Shown: positions 7,762 to 17,543, counted from the first letter of the stretch. The stretch is DNA of 64,000 nt from Shimia haliotis (GCF_900114415.1 NZ_FOSZ01000001.1:124001-188000), one strand, 5' to 3'. Made by a program: numbers and translations. Notes: generated from the letters alone by a model not told the origin.

Positions 7762-9587
7762 GCGGCTCTGGACTTACAGTCATGTCCGGAGAACCGTTGC
7801 ACGCGATTGCGCCCGCTGCGTTTGGCGGCATATAGCGCATCGTCTGCGTTGCTCAGCAACTCGCCCACCGAAGTTGTGGGCGACTTGGCCTGTGCCACGC
7901 CAAAGCTGCAACTCACCCGCAGGATGGTGCCCGTCTTGAGCGCAATATGCATGGCCGCGATCTCCGCACGCAAGCGCTCGGCGATCCGGGCGGCTTCCTC
8001 TTCTGACGTGTCGGGCAGGATGATGGCGAATTCCTCACCGCCATAGCGACACAGTTTGTCATGCCGCCGCATCTGTGCCTCTTTCAGGGTCTCCCCAAGA
8101 CACCTGAGCACCACGTCGCCGACGGGATGGCCGTGGGTGTCGTTCACCTGCTTGAAGTGATCAATGTCAAACAGCACCACGGACACCGCAGTGTGCGTGG
8201 CCGCCATTTTTTCCCAAGCGAGTGCGAATTCGTGATCAAACGCCTGACGGTTCAACAATCCGGTCAAGTGATCGATCCGTGCAGAGTTGACCGCCGCGCG
8301 GTGCATACGCTGCAATGTGGCGCGCTCGGCCATCAAACTGTCTGCGCGCCGCTGGGATTGCGCAAATCGCTGGCCGATCAGGAACGTGTAACAGACCATT
8401 GTTCCGACAAATGCGTACTCCACCAGCAAAAGCTCATATGCCAGAACGATCACCGAGAAGATGTCATGAACCGCACCGATCACCAGAATGCTCAGAGCAA
8501 AGCAGACGAACGACGCGCCTTTTTCCCGATTGATGATCGCCCGTGCAATGCCCCAGAAAGACGCGCCACAGACAAAAAGCGAGTGGAGCTGATAGACGGG
8601 CAGGGCCGCGCTCATCACGTCCGGCGGTGCGGCCACGATAAAGACCCCCAATCCGGCCACCAATGTCATCACAAATCGCATGATCCATTGCGGGTAAAAG
8701 CTCGGCAGCAGAGCTTTGTTCAGCCCCATCAGCATGGAAGAGGCGACAACGATATTGAGCATTTCCAATCGCATTCGCAGAATGAACCATTCCGCCCCAA
8801 ACCAAAGCTCAACTTTGTCCCATAGGATGAGGGCACGCATTGCAACCAGCAGACAGCCAACCGCAAGGTAGAGTGGCGCCTTGTCAGTGCGGTTGATCGA
8901 AAACAGCAACAGGTTCTGTGCCATCGTGAACATAATGATGCCCACGGCTATGCCGAGGATCAGCTCGTGCCCGATCCGCTCCGCCATCTTGACGTCGGTG
9001 GGGGTGATTTCCGGTTTATGGCGAATGCCGTTCCACGAATTGATACCGCTCCATCCGAACACATCTTTCCGGACCTGAATCACCAGCAATCCCTTGCCTT
9101 GACCGTGAAATTCATGGGCTTGGTTGCGAATTGCCGCCAATGGCGGCCCCTGCACATGGCCCTCTTCAGCCACCAGGTGCCAGGCCTCGGGTTGATCAAG
9201 CGGCACCCAATAAATCCGGTAAGCTTCCAGCACCGCGCTCAACGCCAGCACCATAGATGCGTCCGTTTCCGGCATTTCTACCGGCGCCACATAGGTTGCA
9301 ACCCCATGCAAAAAGGGATTGTTCGGGGATTTTGGCAAAAAGTCCTGCCAGCGTGCGGGCACCGGTGCCCGCACGATGTCGTCTGTCACAAACGCGCGGT
9401 GCGCCTCTGTCGGTGATAGAAGCGCCCCCCAGACAAACCCCCATTCTCCCTTCAGCGATACAGTGTGCGGCGCGGCCTCGGAGGCTTTAAAAAAAGCCAC
9501 GCCGTCCTCAGCTGTGGCTGCGCCAGCGCCCATCACACAAATCACAGCAACGGCCAGATGGCACAGGTGCAAAAAACGGATCAGCAC
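7758..9587 (-). CDS. 7TM sensor diguanylate cyclase (GGDEF)
   Basis: A membrane enzyme expected to make cyclic di-GMP from two GTP. From the chosen start it is 609 residues: a signal peptide ending at AATA-ED, an extracytoplasmic beta-rich region of about 170 residues, seven hydrophobic helices like the 7TMR-DISM sensor family, then a GGDEF domain. The active site reads GGEEF at about 516-520. An RxxD product-inhibition site (RRHD) sits five residues before it, so both catalysis and feedback look intact. I start at the GTG at 9587, preceded by CCGGAG at 7 bases; the frame stays open upstream but runs through tRNA-Tyr, so longer starts are excluded. Confidence 0.85.
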   Translation of the reverse strand: MLIRFLHLCHLAVAVICVMGAGAATAEDGVAFFKASEAAPHTVSLKGEWGFVWGALLSPTEAHRAFVTDDIVRAPVPARWQDFLPKSPNNPFLHGVATYVAPVEMPETDASMVLALSAVLEAYRIYWVPLDQPEAWHLVAEEGHVQGPPLAAIRNQAHEFHGQGKGLLVIQVRKDVFGWSGINSWNGIRHKPEITPTDVKMAERIGHELILGIAVGIIMFTMAQNLLLFSINRTDKAPLYLAVGCLLVAMRALILWDKVELWFGAEWFILRMRLEMLNIVVASSMLMGLNKALLPSFYPQWIMRFVMTLVAGLGVFIVAAPPDVMSAALPVYQLHSLFVCGASFWGIARAIINREKGASFVCFALSILVIGAVHDIFSVIVLAYELLLVEYAFVGTMVCYTFLIGQRFAQSQRRADSLMAERATLQRMHRAAVNSARIDHLTGLLNRQAFDHEFALAWEKMAATHTAVSVVLFDIDHFKQVNDTHGHPVGDVVLRCLGETLKEAQMRRHDKLCRYGGEEFAIILPDTSEEEAARIAERLRAEIAAMHIALKTGTILRVSCSFGVAQAKSPTTSVGELLSNADDALYAAKRSGRNRVQRFSGHDCKSRAA

Positions 9588-9844
9588 AAAGAGGCTCCGG
9601 AAAGAAGTGGTCTTGGCAACGTTTAGTGCCGAAGTCTTAATGCACACTGAAATCGGGTGCAGATATCTAAAATGAAAGGATTTTTTGGCTGCGCTGGTGT
9701 CAGAACCTGAGCGAGGGCGGCGAACAGTCACTGCGCCACGTTTGGGTGGGGTATTGAGTCCGGCACCACATCGCTGCAACCGATCGCGGCCTGTCACCGC
9801 GGCGGGGTCCGCTGCGCGTTTGCGTTGATCTGAAGAAGAGAAAG

Positions 9845-9928
9845 TGGTGGGCGACCTTGGAATCGAACCAAGCGTGCGTCTCCGCGAGGGAGTTACAGTC
9901 CCCTGCCACACCTTGCGGCCTGTCGCCC
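9845..9928 (-). tRNA. tRNA-Tyr (anticodon GTA)
   Basis: Read on the minus strand, the 84-nt gene folds as a class II tRNA. Acceptor GGGCGAC pairs with GTCGCCC, followed by discriminator A and an encoded CCA. A 3-bp D stem GCC/GGC, an anticodon stem GGGGA/TCCCT around the loop CTGTAAC, a long variable arm and a T arm CTTGG/CCAAG around TTCGATT complete it. The anticodon GTA specifies tyrosine. Position 8 appears to be A rather than the usual U. Confidence 0.93.
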
Positions 9929-10064
9929 ACTTTCTTCGGCCTTGCGACCGTGGTGTGAGGGGCTGATTACTGTGATGCGTGAGGGGCGTCAACAAGAAAA
10001 TCTCTTGCACATGGCGCGCGGGCGGCGCATTGATGCCCCCTCATCATTTTAAGGGGTTTCGGCC

Positions 10065-10844
10065 ATGAAAAAACCCAAGTGGGTGGTCAAAAAAGAGCAG
10101 GACAAACGCAAGTCGGCGGCAGAAACTGTCTGGCTTTTTGGTCTGCACGCTGTTCGCGATGCTTTGACGAATCCCAACCGCGAAAAACTGCGCCTGATTG
10201 TGACCCGAAATGCGGCCGACAAACTGGCAGATGCGATTGCCGAAGCGGGAATCGATCCGGAAATGGCAGATCCGCGCAAATTTCCTGCGCCGCTTGATCC
10301 GCAGTCGGTTCACCAAGGGGCCGCGCTTGAGGTCAAGCCGCTGGAATGGGGGCGTCTTGCAGACCGTGCGATTGCCGACGATGACCGCCCGCAGCGTTTA
10401 CTTTTGCTTGATCGCGTGACCGATCCCCACAACGTAGGTGCGATCCTCCGCTCGGCCGAGGTCTTTGGTGCGCTGGCCGTGATTGGCACCCGTCATCACT
10501 CCGCCCCCGAGACCGGTGCGTTGGCAAAAACCGCGAGCGGGGCCTTGGAACGCCAGCCATATTTGCGCCTGCGCAACTTGGCGGACGCCATCACCGAATT
10601 GCAGAATATGGGCTATATTGTGCTGGGCATGGATGGCGAAGCCACAGAGACAATTGAAACCGTCCTTGAGGGGCGCAAGGATCAACCTGTCGCCTTGGTG
10701 CTTGGTGCCGAAGGGCCGGGATTGCGCGAAAAAACCAAAGAAACGGTGGATCAACTGGTGAAAATCGAATTTGCCGGTGCCTTTGGCTCGCTCAACGTGT
10801 CCAACGCGGCGGCGGTGGCACTTTATGCCTCCCTTCCGCGCTGA
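10065..10844 (+). CDS. rlmB: 23S rRNA (guanosine-2'-O-)-methyltransferase, TrmH/SpoU family
   Basis: A 259-residue SPOUT methyltransferase. An N-terminal substrate-binding domain begins at WLFGLHAVRDAL, and the SpoU domain carries the three knot motifs NVGAILRSAEVFGA near 125, VLGAEGPGL near 210 and SLNVSNAAAVALY near 245. This architecture matches RlmB, which methylates G2251 in the P-loop of 23S rRNA using SAM. AAGGGG precedes the ATG by 8 bases. A lysine-rich N-terminus (KKPKWVVKKEQDKRK) is an RNA-binding style extension. Confidence 0.88.
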   Translation: MKKPKWVVKKEQDKRKSAAETVWLFGLHAVRDALTNPNREKLRLIVTRNAADKLADAIAEAGIDPEMADPRKFPAPLDPQSVHQGAALEVKPLEWGRLADRAIADDDRPQRLLLLDRVTDPHNVGAILRSAEVFGALAVIGTRHHSAPETGALAKTASGALERQPYLRLRNLADAITELQNMGYIVLGMDGEATETIETVLEGRKDQPVALVLGAEGPGLREKTKETVDQLVKIEFAGAFGSLNVSNAAAVALYASLPR

Positions 10845-10915
10845 CAAATTCGGGCGGGCCTCTCGTAATTTGGCAAAGCTGACATAGGTTCTGGGAAACC
10901 ATCACGGAGGACACC

Positions 10916-11224
10916 TTGCCTGCGGCACCCAAAATTGCGACCTGTTGTTATTGTGGCACCCGTGCCGCGCTTGTGTTGAAAGGGGAAACACGCCACGAGT
11001 TGGCCTGTTCCTCCTGCGGTGCGCCGCTGCACAATCTGAAATCGCTTCCGATGCAAAAACAACGGGTTGAGCGGGAAGTCGCCTATGCTCCGAGGCCCGC
11101 AAAATCCAAAGCCCGTCGCGACAAGTCCTACGAAAAACCCCGCAAGAAGCTGAAAAAGAAGAAGAAATTTGCGAAGAAGTTTTTCGAAGAGGCCTTCGAT
11201 ATCATCGAAGATATTTTTGACTAG
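10916..11224 (+). CDS. Small zinc-ribbon protein with lysine-rich tail
   Basis: A 102-residue protein, probably started by TTG at 10916 because GGAGG lies 5 bases upstream. Residues 10-42 hold two CxxC knuckles (CYCG and CSSCG), a zinc ribbon. Residues 65-90 are highly basic (KLKKKKKFAKK), and the C-terminus is acidic (DIIEDIFD). The arrangement suggests a nucleic-acid or ribosome associated protein, but no specific role is known to me. A hairpin at 11230-11253 lies just after the stop. Confidence 0.65.
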   Translation: MPAAPKIATCCYCGTRAALVLKGETRHELACSSCGAPLHNLKSLPMQKQRVEREVAYAPRPAKSKARRDKSYEKPRKKLKKKKKFAKKFFEEAFDIIEDIFD

Positions 11225-11229
11225 GCCTT

Positions 11230-11253
11230 GGTGATCACAGCTCCTTGATCACC
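11230..11253 (+). terminator. Hairpin after zinc-ribbon gene
   Basis: GGTGATCA and TGATCACC form an 8-bp perfect stem with an 8-base loop, 6 bases after the stop codon and followed by TCTTT. The U-tract is short, so it is a moderate terminator candidate. Confidence 0.45.
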
Positions 11254-11284
11254 TCTTTAATCCGTCGCCGTCCAGCCTACGTAA

Positions 11285-11377
11285 CATAGTGAGAAACGCA
11301 GACGTGGAACCCTGTGTTTCGCTTCACTGTCCCTCGTTCCGAACTTGCGCCCAAACATCGTTTGGGCGCTTCTTTTT
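11285..11377 (+). ncRNA. Candidate small RNA ending in an intrinsic terminator
   Basis: Between two plus-strand genes lies a stretch with two stable stems. AGTGA-GAAACGCAG (from 11288) pairs with CTGTGTTTC-GCT-TCACT (to 11328) as a 14-bp stem broken by a 3-base bulge. A single-stranded GTCCCTCGTTCCG follows, and then the strong terminator at 11347-11369. A stem, an open region and a terminator is the usual plan of a trans-acting sRNA. It could instead be an attenuating leader of the CoA-binding gene that begins at 11405. Ends are estimated from the structure only. Confidence 0.4.
11347..11376 (+). terminator. Strong intrinsic terminator
   Basis: GCGCCCAAAC and GTTTGGGCGC form a perfect 10-bp stem with a 3-base loop (11347-11369), directly followed by TTCTTTTTT. 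It ends whatever transcript covers 11254-11346 and lies only 28 bases before the next start codon. Confidence 0.85.
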
Positions 11378-11404
11378 TGCGCCAACACAGGATAGCGTCG
11401 GCGC

Positions 11405-11872
11405 ATGACCTATTCCGACGATTTCCTTCGATCCATCCTGAAGCGCTCCAAGGTGGTGGCCGTAGTCGGGGTGTCTATGAATCCGGTGCGCCCGAGTTAC
11501 TACGTGGCGCGCTATCTGTCGTTGAAAGGCTATCGTGTTATTCCGGTCAATCCGGGCCACGCCGGCAAAATGCTTTTCGGGGAAACGGTTGTGTCGGATC
11601 TGTCGGAGATCGATGCACCCGTTGATATGGTTGATATTTTTCGCCGCTCTGAGGCGGTTCCGCCGATCGTTGACGCCGCTCTTGAACACTTGCCACAGCT
11701 CAAAACCGTCTGGATGCAGATTGGCGTCGAGAACGCCGAAGCCGCCGCAGCGGCTCAGGCCAAAGGCGTGGATGTGATCCAGAACCGGTGCCCCAAGATC
11801 GAATACCAGCGCCTGTACGGTGAGCTTCGCATGGGTGGGTTTGCCACCGGTGTAATTTCCTCGAAACTTTAA
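11405..11872 (+). CDS. CoA-binding domain protein (YccU family)
   Basis: A 155-residue single-domain protein with a Rossmann-like CoA-binding fold of the succinyl-CoA synthetase alpha type. It shows [17 protein letters not shown] near residue 18, the strand VIPVNPG near 45, [14 protein letters not shown] near 77 and [12 protein letters not shown] near 103. The catalytic histidine of the ligase is absent, as in the family. Its biochemical role is not settled. It converges on the hybrid kinase with a 4-base overlap of the stops. Confidence 0.8.
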   Translation: MTYSDDFLRSILKRSKVVAVVGVSMNPVRPSYYVARYLSLKGYRVIPVNPGHAGKMLFGETVVSDLSEIDAPVDMVDIFRRSEAVPPIVDAALEHLPQLKTVWMQIGVENAEAAAAAQAKGVDVIQNRCPKIEYQRLYGELRMGGFATGVISSKL

Positions 11873-13602
11873 GCGGCATCCAAATCTGCGCGCGGGGCGA
11901 TCAGGCGGCTGAGAACGTCGCACAGTTCTGCCTTGCGGAAGGGTTTCCCCAAACAGGCGGTCATTCCAGCGGCAATGTAGCGCGCGGTCTGTTCCGGCAG
12001 GATATTTGCCGAAAGAGCCACAATCGGTGTCGCGGCGTTTGGTCCGTCGTCTTCCTTGATGGCTTTGCAGGCTTCAATACCGTCCATGCCTGGCATCTGG
12101 ATGTCCATCAGAATCAAATCGAATTTGGTGTCCTGGCACACACCCACAGCGGCCAGCCCGTTGTCGACGATCACTGGCTCCACCCCAAAAGATTGCAGAA
12201 ACCGTCGGGTGATGATCTGATTTGTGCGATTGTCTTCCGCCAGAAGGATCTGCGCCCCGTTTAGTTGACAGACCGTCGTTGGGGATTGGTTGGTCTCGTG
12301 CGCCGCCTCATAGGCGCGGGCCGGTGGCGTGGCCTTCACTATGGGCACGGTGAACCAGAACGTGCTGCCCTTTCCAGGGCTGCTGATCACACCGATCTTG
12401 CCACCATGCAATTCCACCAATTCCTTTGAAATGGCCAAGCCAAGACCGGTTCCGCCGTATTTGCGGTTGGTTGATGTGCTGGCCTGTTCAAACTTGCGGA
12501 ACACCCGCAACTGGGCGGCCTCGGTCAACCCGATACCCTGGTCGGTCACGCTCACCCGAAGATCCGTGTCTTGTCGGCGCATGTGGACAGTAATTGTGCC
12601 CTGTCCGGAAAACTTGATAGCATTGCTCACCAGATTGCTCACAACCTGTTGCATCCGTGCGGGATCAGCGGAAATCCAATCAGGCAGGTCACTGTCCTGC
12701 TGATACTCCAGTTTCAGCCGCTGCATTTCCGCTCCGGCCATCTGGGCCCGCACCGCAGGCAAGGCCAAATCCGCAGGCGTACAGGCCACTCGTTCAAATG
12801 TGACCCCGCGTGCCGCGATTTTGGAATAGTCCAACACGTCATTGATCAGGCGCAATAACGTCGTGCCTGAGGTCTGCCCCATGTGCACCAATTCCAGTTG
12901 TTCCGCGCTCAGGTCGGTCTCTTCCAGCAATTGAAGAACACCGGACAGCCCGTTCATCGGGGTTCTGATTTCGTGGCTCATATTGGCTAGAAACTCGGAC
13001 TTCGCGTGGTTGGCATCCTGTGCCTCACGCCTGAGGTCAACCAAGTTGGATTCCGCCCGTTTCAACTCTTTGTCAAACAGGGCCAATCCCCAGATAAAGG
13101 CACAGATCACAATCGACAGCACCGTGGCGCTCTCGTAGGGCAACTTGCCGATATAGGCAAAGAAAAGCAGATTGGCCATCGTCAGCAGGGTGACGATCCA
13201 GGCGGGGCGGGGGCCCAACACAAGAATTGCGATCACCGGCGGTCCGATCAGAAAGGCTTCGCGCAGCCAAAGCCGGTTCTGCTCAAAATACATCACCATA
13301 TTTGAGTGCGCAGACAGCAGCACCATCAGAACTAATGCGGTTGCGGTTGTGCTTCCTGTGCGGTGCAGCACTGAGGGCACAAAAAAATAGCTCAGCGAAA
13401 AAACCATGCTGGCGATCGCCACAGAAGGCGGCAGTCCCGAGTCGATGAGAGACTGGTGCACATTGTGCAACATCGCGTTTAACCCGACCACAAAAGAAAA
13501 GCCGCATACCAAACGATTGCGCGCTCCGAGAAAGGTCGAAACCGAGTCCCGCTCGGGCCAATAATACGTTTTTGCAAAACGTCTGAAACTGGTGAGAATC
13601 AT
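11869..13602 (-). CDS. Membrane hybrid sensor histidine kinase
   Basis: A 577-residue kinase with about five or six membrane helices in residues 30-175, a short coiled linker, a HisKA domain ([15 protein letters not shown], phospho-His about 210), a HATPase domain with N, G1 and G2 boxes ([25 protein letters not shown]) and a C-terminal receiver domain with DIQMPGMDG, whose phospho-Asp is about residue 500. No Hpt domain is attached, so the phosphate probably passes to a separate phosphotransferase or is returned. The ATG at 13602 has only a weak ribosome site; upstream codons overlap the neighbouring lipoprotein gene. The stimulus is unknown. Confidence 0.85.
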   Translation of the reverse strand: MILTSFRRFAKTYYWPERDSVSTFLGARNRLVCGFSFVVGLNAMLHNVHQSLIDSGLPPSVAIASMVFSLSYFFVPSVLHRTGSTTATALVLMVLLSAHSNMVMYFEQNRLWLREAFLIGPPVIAILVLGPRPAWIVTLLTMANLLFFAYIGKLPYESATVLSIVICAFIWGLALFDKELKRAESNLVDLRREAQDANHAKSEFLANMSHEIRTPMNGLSGVLQLLEETDLSAEQLELVHMGQTSGTTLLRLINDVLDYSKIAARGVTFERVACTPADLALPAVRAQMAGAEMQRLKLEYQQDSDLPDWISADPARMQQVVSNLVSNAIKFSGQGTITVHMRRQDTDLRVSVTDQGIGLTEAAQLRVFRKFEQASTSTNRKYGGTGLGLAISKELVELHGGKIGVISSPGKGSTFWFTVPIVKATPPARAYEAAHETNQSPTTVCQLNGAQILLAEDNRTNQIITRRFLQSFGVEPVIVDNGLAAVGVCQDTKFDLILMDIQMPGMDGIEACKAIKEDDGPNAATPIVALSANILPEQTARYIAAGMTACLGKPFRKAELCDVLSRLIAPRADLDAA

Positions 13603-13690
13603 GATCAGGATGTCGACAGGATCTGCCGGTCTTTGGCGTGAGAGTCCGCCCTTATTGCCTGATAACCAGTTAATACCGTGTGAAAAGAAA

Positions 13691-14215
13691 TCACTCTGCG
13701 CGGCTGAGAAGCACCTGACTTCGCGGCTTCCACCGATACCGCGTATCCTCGGCCACAGGCGCCCAGAAAAGATGCCCGCCGTACCGCCAAGGATCAAGCA
13801 CGATGCCGCTCTGCATCGGCGCGCCCCGCTCGCTGAGGATCACGGTGCTGTGCTCAATGCGCAGATTGTCGGAGTTGGCAATCGCACGGTGCAGGCTCAG
13901 TGTCTGCAAATTCTCACCCCGCAATCGCGCCTCAAGATCATCCGCCCAATGCCAGCATAGCCCGCGCGGGCGCAGGCCCTGATTGACCTTTGTGTTGTGA
14001 ATGAGTGGCGGGTCGGTGACTTGGTATTCGGAGCGGAGCTGCAAGGAATAGTCGTAAGAGATTTGCGCGACCTTTGCCGCCTCATGGGCGTCGACAAAAT
14101 CACCCAACGCAATAATTTCGCGCTCCAATCCTTTGATATCAGGCACCTTTGCGTCTTCCGGCACGCCGCAAGCCACCAGAAAAACCATCGCCAGTAGATT
14201 GAAAATCCGCCGCAT
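13691..14215 (-). CDS. Lipoprotein of unknown function
   Basis: A 174-residue protein with a lipoprotein signal: MRRIF, a hydrophobic stretch and the lipobox LVAC-G with Cys at about 17. The mature part is charged and includes [14 protein letters not shown], which resembles conserved short segments of uncharacterised alphaproteobacterial lipoproteins. I do not recognise a domain. It lies directly upstream of the hybrid kinase gene on the same strand, with an 88-base gap, so the two may be cotranscribed and the lipoprotein could be an envelope partner of the sensor. Confidence 0.65.
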   Translation of the reverse strand: MRRIFNLLAMVFLVACGVPEDAKVPDIKGLEREIIALGDFVDAHEAAKVAQISYDYSLQLRSEYQVTDPPLIHNTKVNQGLRPRGLCWHWADDLEARLRGENLQTLSLHRAIANSDNLRIEHSTVILSERGAPMQSGIVLDPWRYGGHLFWAPVAEDTRYRWKPRSQVLLSRAE

Positions 14216-14277
14216 CAACGCCGCCCTGAAACCCGCTTCTGCCCGACTATAGGTGCTGCGGACGACGGGTCAAACCC

Positions 14278-14589
14278 TCAGCCGCGCGATGCCTTCTCTG
14301 CAATACCGCTCAGCCCCTGACGCCGCGCCAGTTCCGCCAGCACATCGTCAAGCGCCACATCGCTTGCCTCAAGCATCACCAGCAGATGATAAAGCACATC
14401 CGCCGCCTCATAGGTCAGCTTTTCGCGATCGCCTTTAACGGCTTCGATCACCGCTTCGATTGCTTCTTCGCCAAATTTCTCGGCACATTTCTCAGGCCCC
14501 TTGGCCAACAGCTTCGCTGTCCAGCTGCTCTCGGGATCAGCCTTTGCGCGCTCGGCAATTGTTGCCGCCAATTCGTTCAAAACACTCAT
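14278..14589 (-). CDS. hisE: Phosphoribosyl-ATP pyrophosphatase
   Basis: A 103-residue all-alpha MazG-like pyrophosphohydrolase that converts PR-ATP to PR-AMP, the second step of histidine synthesis. The metal-binding pattern [14 protein letters not shown] near residue 40 and [13 protein letters not shown] near 62 are clear. Its ATG overlaps the hisF stop by ATGA, so translation is coupled. It is the last gene of the minus-strand his segment. Confidence 0.93.
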   Translation of the reverse strand: MSVLNELAATIAERAKADPESSWTAKLLAKGPEKCAEKFGEEAIEAVIEAVKGDREKLTYEAADVLYHLLVMLEASDVALDDVLAELARRQGLSGIAEKASRG

Positions 14590-15383
14590 GTCAGCCTCAT
14601 CGGAATGCCCGCGTCGTGCATGTGCTGTTTGGCTTCTTGCACAGTGAACTCGCCAAAGTGGAAAATCGATGCTGCCAGCACCGCACTCGCGCCGCCCTTG
14701 GTCACGCCTTCGACCAAATGATCCAATGTGCCCACGCCGCCCGAGGCAATCACTGGTACATTCACCGCATCGCTGATCGCGCGTGTCAAAGGTAGGTTGA
14801 ACCCCGCCTTTGTGCCGTCACGATCCATTGACGTCAGAAGGATTTCCCCTGCGCCTTTCGCGACCACCAGCTTGGCGAATTCCACTGCATCAATCGGCTT
14901 GCCATCTTTGTCCAGCGCCTCTTTGCGGCCACCGTGAGTAAAGATGCCCCATTTGTTCGGCACACCGTTTTCGTCATGTCCGATGGTTTTGGCGTCAATC
15001 GCGCAGACAATGCACTGACTGCCAAATTGCGCTGCAGCTTCGGCAATCACATCAGGGTTCGCCACAGCAGCCGAGTTGAAACTCACCTTGTCCGCCCCCG
15101 CCAGCAACAGCTTGCGCACATCTGCCACGGAGCGCACGCCGCCACCTACGGTCAGTGGAACAAAACACTGCTCTGCGGTGCGTTGCACCATGTCGATCAT
15201 CACGCCGCGATTGTCATGGGTTGCATGGATGTCGAGAAAACAGATTTCGTCAGCGCCTGCGGCGTCATAGGCCCGCGCCGCCTCGACCGGATCGCCCGCA
15301 TCGCGCAGGCCGACAAAATTCACACCTTTCACAACGCGCCCGTCGGCCACGTCAAGGCAAGGGATCACTCGGGTTTTCAGCAT
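14586..15383 (-). CDS. hisF: Imidazole glycerol phosphate synthase cyclase subunit
   Basis: A 265-residue TIM barrel that receives ammonia from HisH and closes the imidazole ring. [12 protein letters not shown] gives catalytic Asp11, and the second catalytic Asp lies in CAIDAKT near residue 130. [10 protein letters not shown] and [11 protein letters not shown] are the two phosphate-binding halves. It is a little longer than the common 250-258 residues. Its partner gene hisH lies about 14 kb away on the opposite strand. Confidence 0.94.
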   Translation of the reverse strand: MLKTRVIPCLDVADGRVVKGVNFVGLRDAGDPVEAARAYDAAGADEICFLDIHATHDNRGVMIDMVQRTAEQCFVPLTVGGGVRSVADVRKLLLAGADKVSFNSAAVANPDVIAEAAAQFGSQCIVCAIDAKTIGHDENGVPNKWGIFTHGGRKEALDKDGKPIDAVEFAKLVVAKGAGEILLTSMDRDGTKAGFNLPLTRAISDAVNVPVIASGGVGTLDHLVEGVTKGGASAVLAASIFHFGEFTVQEAKQHMHDAGIPMRLT

Positions 15384-15421
15384 CTTGGTCCGCCCTTCAT
15401 AGTCGCCAGCGGTTCTAGGAC

Positions 15422-15895
15422 TTATGCCGCCATTTGACCAGTGCTAGCGACACGCCGCAGCGCATCCCGCGCAATGGCGATATGAAACGGCATAATCATC
15501 GCCAGATAGGCGCGGCCCAAAAGGTTGTGCCGATGTACCCAAGTTGCCAGCAGAATATCGTCGCCATCGCGCATCACCGACACGCGAAAATCCAGATGTT
15601 TGTCGTCAAAACCGGCAATGATTTCGCGCTCGGTCTCGCTTTCAATCGGAAACATGCCGATCTTTTCTTGTCCCGCAAAATCCGCGGGCAGGGCTCCGGT
15701 CAGCCCGAAGGGCAGCACAACCACGTTGCGTAGGCCCACCAAAGCCTGCGCCCAGCCCGGAAAGTTGGTGATTGTGTTTGCAGCAGCGCGGAGCGGCATA
15801 TCGCTGCGCACGCGGAAGCAGTCGATGAAATCGCCAGCGTGAAACCGGTCGTGCAAGGCGCTAAATGGCGGGAGAGGGGAGGTCGTCACGGTCAT
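15422..15895 (-). CDS. DUF2867-like protein inside the his segment
   Basis: A 157-residue soluble protein that resembles the DUF2867 family (segments [39 protein letters not shown] and [15 protein letters not shown]). No catalytic residues are known to me. I start at the ATG at 15895, which has AAGGA 7 bases upstream; the longer frame to 15949 lacks support. It sits between hisF and the small membrane gene that is coupled to hisA, so it shares the his transcript. Confidence 0.6.
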   Translation of the reverse strand: MTVTTSPLPPFSALHDRFHAGDFIDCFRVRSDMPLRAAANTITNFPGWAQALVGLRNVVVLPFGLTGALPADFAGQEKIGMFPIESETEREIIAGFDDKHLDFRVSVMRDGDDILLATWVHRHNLLGRAYLAMIMPFHIAIARDALRRVASTGQMAA

Positions 15896-15983
15896 GCTTC
15901 GGTCCTTGTCCTGTTCGCAGGTCCAAGGTGGAGGCAACTGCCCACCCAATCAATCCGACGAGGTGTCACAGAGCAGCAGGGTA

Positions 15984-16277
15984 TCAGTCGTCCTGAGGCT
16001 TCGGGCGTTTGGCCAAAACAATGATGCCGACTATGGCACAGACAAACGCCACCGGCAGCGTCACCACCAGCAAAGCCACAGCAGAGTAGGTTTTCATCAA
16101 AATGGGCGCGCGGTCCACACCGTCGACCACACAGCCGTCCTGACTAAGCGCCAACCCAAAGTCGCAGCCCCATTTTGCGGCCGCCCATTCCGACCAGAGG
16201 TAAGATGCGAGCGGCGCAAGACACGCCAGAACAATCACCAGCAAAACCAGCAGGGTTATGCGGCGCGCCCAGATCAT
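15984..16277 (-). CDS. Small two-helix membrane protein coupled to hisA
   Basis: A 97-residue protein with two hydrophobic helices at about 6-27 and 65-88, joined by a loop that holds two cysteines (WGCDFG and DGCVV). The start codon overlaps the hisA stop by ATGA. No known family was recognised. The cysteine-bearing loop may be periplasmic and disulfide-linked; with the positive C-terminal tail (KRPKPQDD) inside, the loop would be outside. Confidence 0.55.
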   Translation of the reverse strand: MIWARRITLLVLLVIVLACLAPLASYLWSEWAAAKWGCDFGLALSQDGCVVDGVDRAPILMKTYSAVALLVVTLPVAFVCAIVGIIVLAKRPKPQDD

Positions 16278-16996
16278 GCTTTCATCACCGCCAGCGCCTC
16301 GGCCAGATCAATCGCGCCATCATAAAGCGCGCGACCCGAGATCGCCCCGTTCAGGTCCGCCCCGCAGGCCTTCAGCGCCCTCAGATCGTCCAGCGAACTC
16401 ACGCCGCCCGAGGCAATCACAGGGATCGACACCGCATTTGCAAGCGCCGCTGTGGCCTCCACATTCGGGCCTTTCATCGCGCCATCGCGCATGATGTCGG
16501 TGTAAATGATCGCTGCCACGCCCGCGTCCTCAAAGGACTTCGCCAGATCCGTGACCATCACGTCGGTCTCTTCCGCCCAGCCTTTGGTCGCCACCTTGCC
16601 GCCTCTCGCATCAATGCCCACAGCGACCTTGCCAGGGAATTCGCGGGCCGCCTCGCGCACCAGGTCAGGGTTCTCTACAGCCACAGTGCCAAGGATCACG
16701 CGGGCCAGCCCCTTGTCGATCCAACGCGCAATCGTGTCCATGTCGCGGATGCCGCCACCAAGCTGCGCGGGCACTTTGGTCTGTTTCAGGATCTCTTCTA
16801 CGGGGGCGGCATTCACCGGCTCACCGGCAAAGGCGCCATTCAGATCAACCAGATGCAACCACTCACAGCCTGCCTTCACAAATTCCAGCGCCTGCGCGGC
16901 CGGGTTTTCGTTAAACACGGTCTCCTGCTGCATGTCCCCGTGAACAAGGCGCACGGCATTTCCGTCTTTCAGGTCGATGGCAGGATAAAGGATCAT
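16274..16996 (-). CDS. hisA: ProFAR isomerase
   Basis: A 240-residue TIM barrel that isomerises ProFAR to PRFAR. It begins with [17 protein letters not shown], giving the catalytic Asp near residue 8, and has the second Asp in [14 protein letters not shown] near 127-131. GGGIRDM and [11 protein letters not shown] are the phosphate-binding loops. The frame extends upstream but without homology, so I start at 16996. It is the first gene of the minus-strand his segment, whose order hisA, two extra genes, hisF, hisE is otherwise canonical. Confidence 0.93.
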   Translation of the reverse strand: MILYPAIDLKDGNAVRLVHGDMQQETVFNENPAAQALEFVKAGCEWLHLVDLNGAFAGEPVNAAPVEEILKQTKVPAQLGGGIRDMDTIARWIDKGLARVILGTVAVENPDLVREAAREFPGKVAVGIDARGGKVATKGWAEETDVMVTDLAKSFEDAGVAAIIYTDIMRDGAMKGPNVEATAALANAVSIPVIASGGVSSLDDLRALKACGADLNGAISGRALYDGAIDLAEALAVMKA

Positions 16997-17133
16997 GGGA
17001 ACGTCCAGTCGTTGATAATTGGCTTGCTGGCGATGTGACACGCTCTCGAACGAATTGCAACTTTCCGCCAAGTCAGGGTTGATCGAAAGTGGCCCCTGTC
17101 TCACTCTGGCCCGCAAATATGGGAGGAAATATC

Positions 17134-17517
17134 ATGAAAAAGCTTATTCTCGCGGCAGTGATGACCGTGGCCACCGCCGGTATCGCGTCCGCTGATCCGA
17201 TCCTCGGCATGTGGAAAACCGAGGTGGACGACGGCTCGTATGCCCACATCGACATGAAACCCTGTGGCGCGAAAATCTGCGGCACGATTGCCAAGACCTT
17301 CAACGGCGACGGCGAATACCAAAGCCCCAACATCGGCAAAAAGCTGGTGATTGACATGGAAGCCAAAGGCGACGGCGCTTATGCCGGCGAAGTCTGGCGT
17401 CCGTCTAACGACAAAATCTACATCGGCAAGATGCAACTCAACGGCAACAAAATCAAACTCAAGGGCTGCGTTGCTGGCGGTTTGCTGTGTTCGTCGCAAA
17501 ATTGGACACGCCTCTGA
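17134..17517 (+). CDS. Secreted DUF2147 protein
   Basis: A 127-residue exported protein. A signal peptide (MKKLILAAVMTVATAGIASA) is followed by a DUF2147 beta barrel with GMWKTEVDDGSYAHIDMKPCG and a C-terminal pattern LKGCVAGGLLCSSQNWTR. Four cysteines suggest two disulfides in the periplasm. Its molecular role is unknown; family members are common in Proteobacteria. GGGAGG lies 8 bases before the ATG, and a strong terminator follows 26 bases after the stop. Confidence 0.85.
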   Translation: MKKLILAAVMTVATAGIASADPILGMWKTEVDDGSYAHIDMKPCGAKICGTIAKTFNGDGEYQSPNIGKKLVIDMEAKGDGAYAGEVWRPSNDKIYIGKMQLNGNKIKLKGCVAGGLLCSSQNWTRL

Positions 17518-17543
17518 TCTAAGGGCCGTATCCCGAAAGCAAA

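Noticed and set aside
9588-10010. N-terminal extension of the diguanylate cyclase
   Set aside because: It would translate the tRNA-Tyr gene and lacks a ribosome site. The GTG at 9587 has both a ribosome site and a signal peptide.
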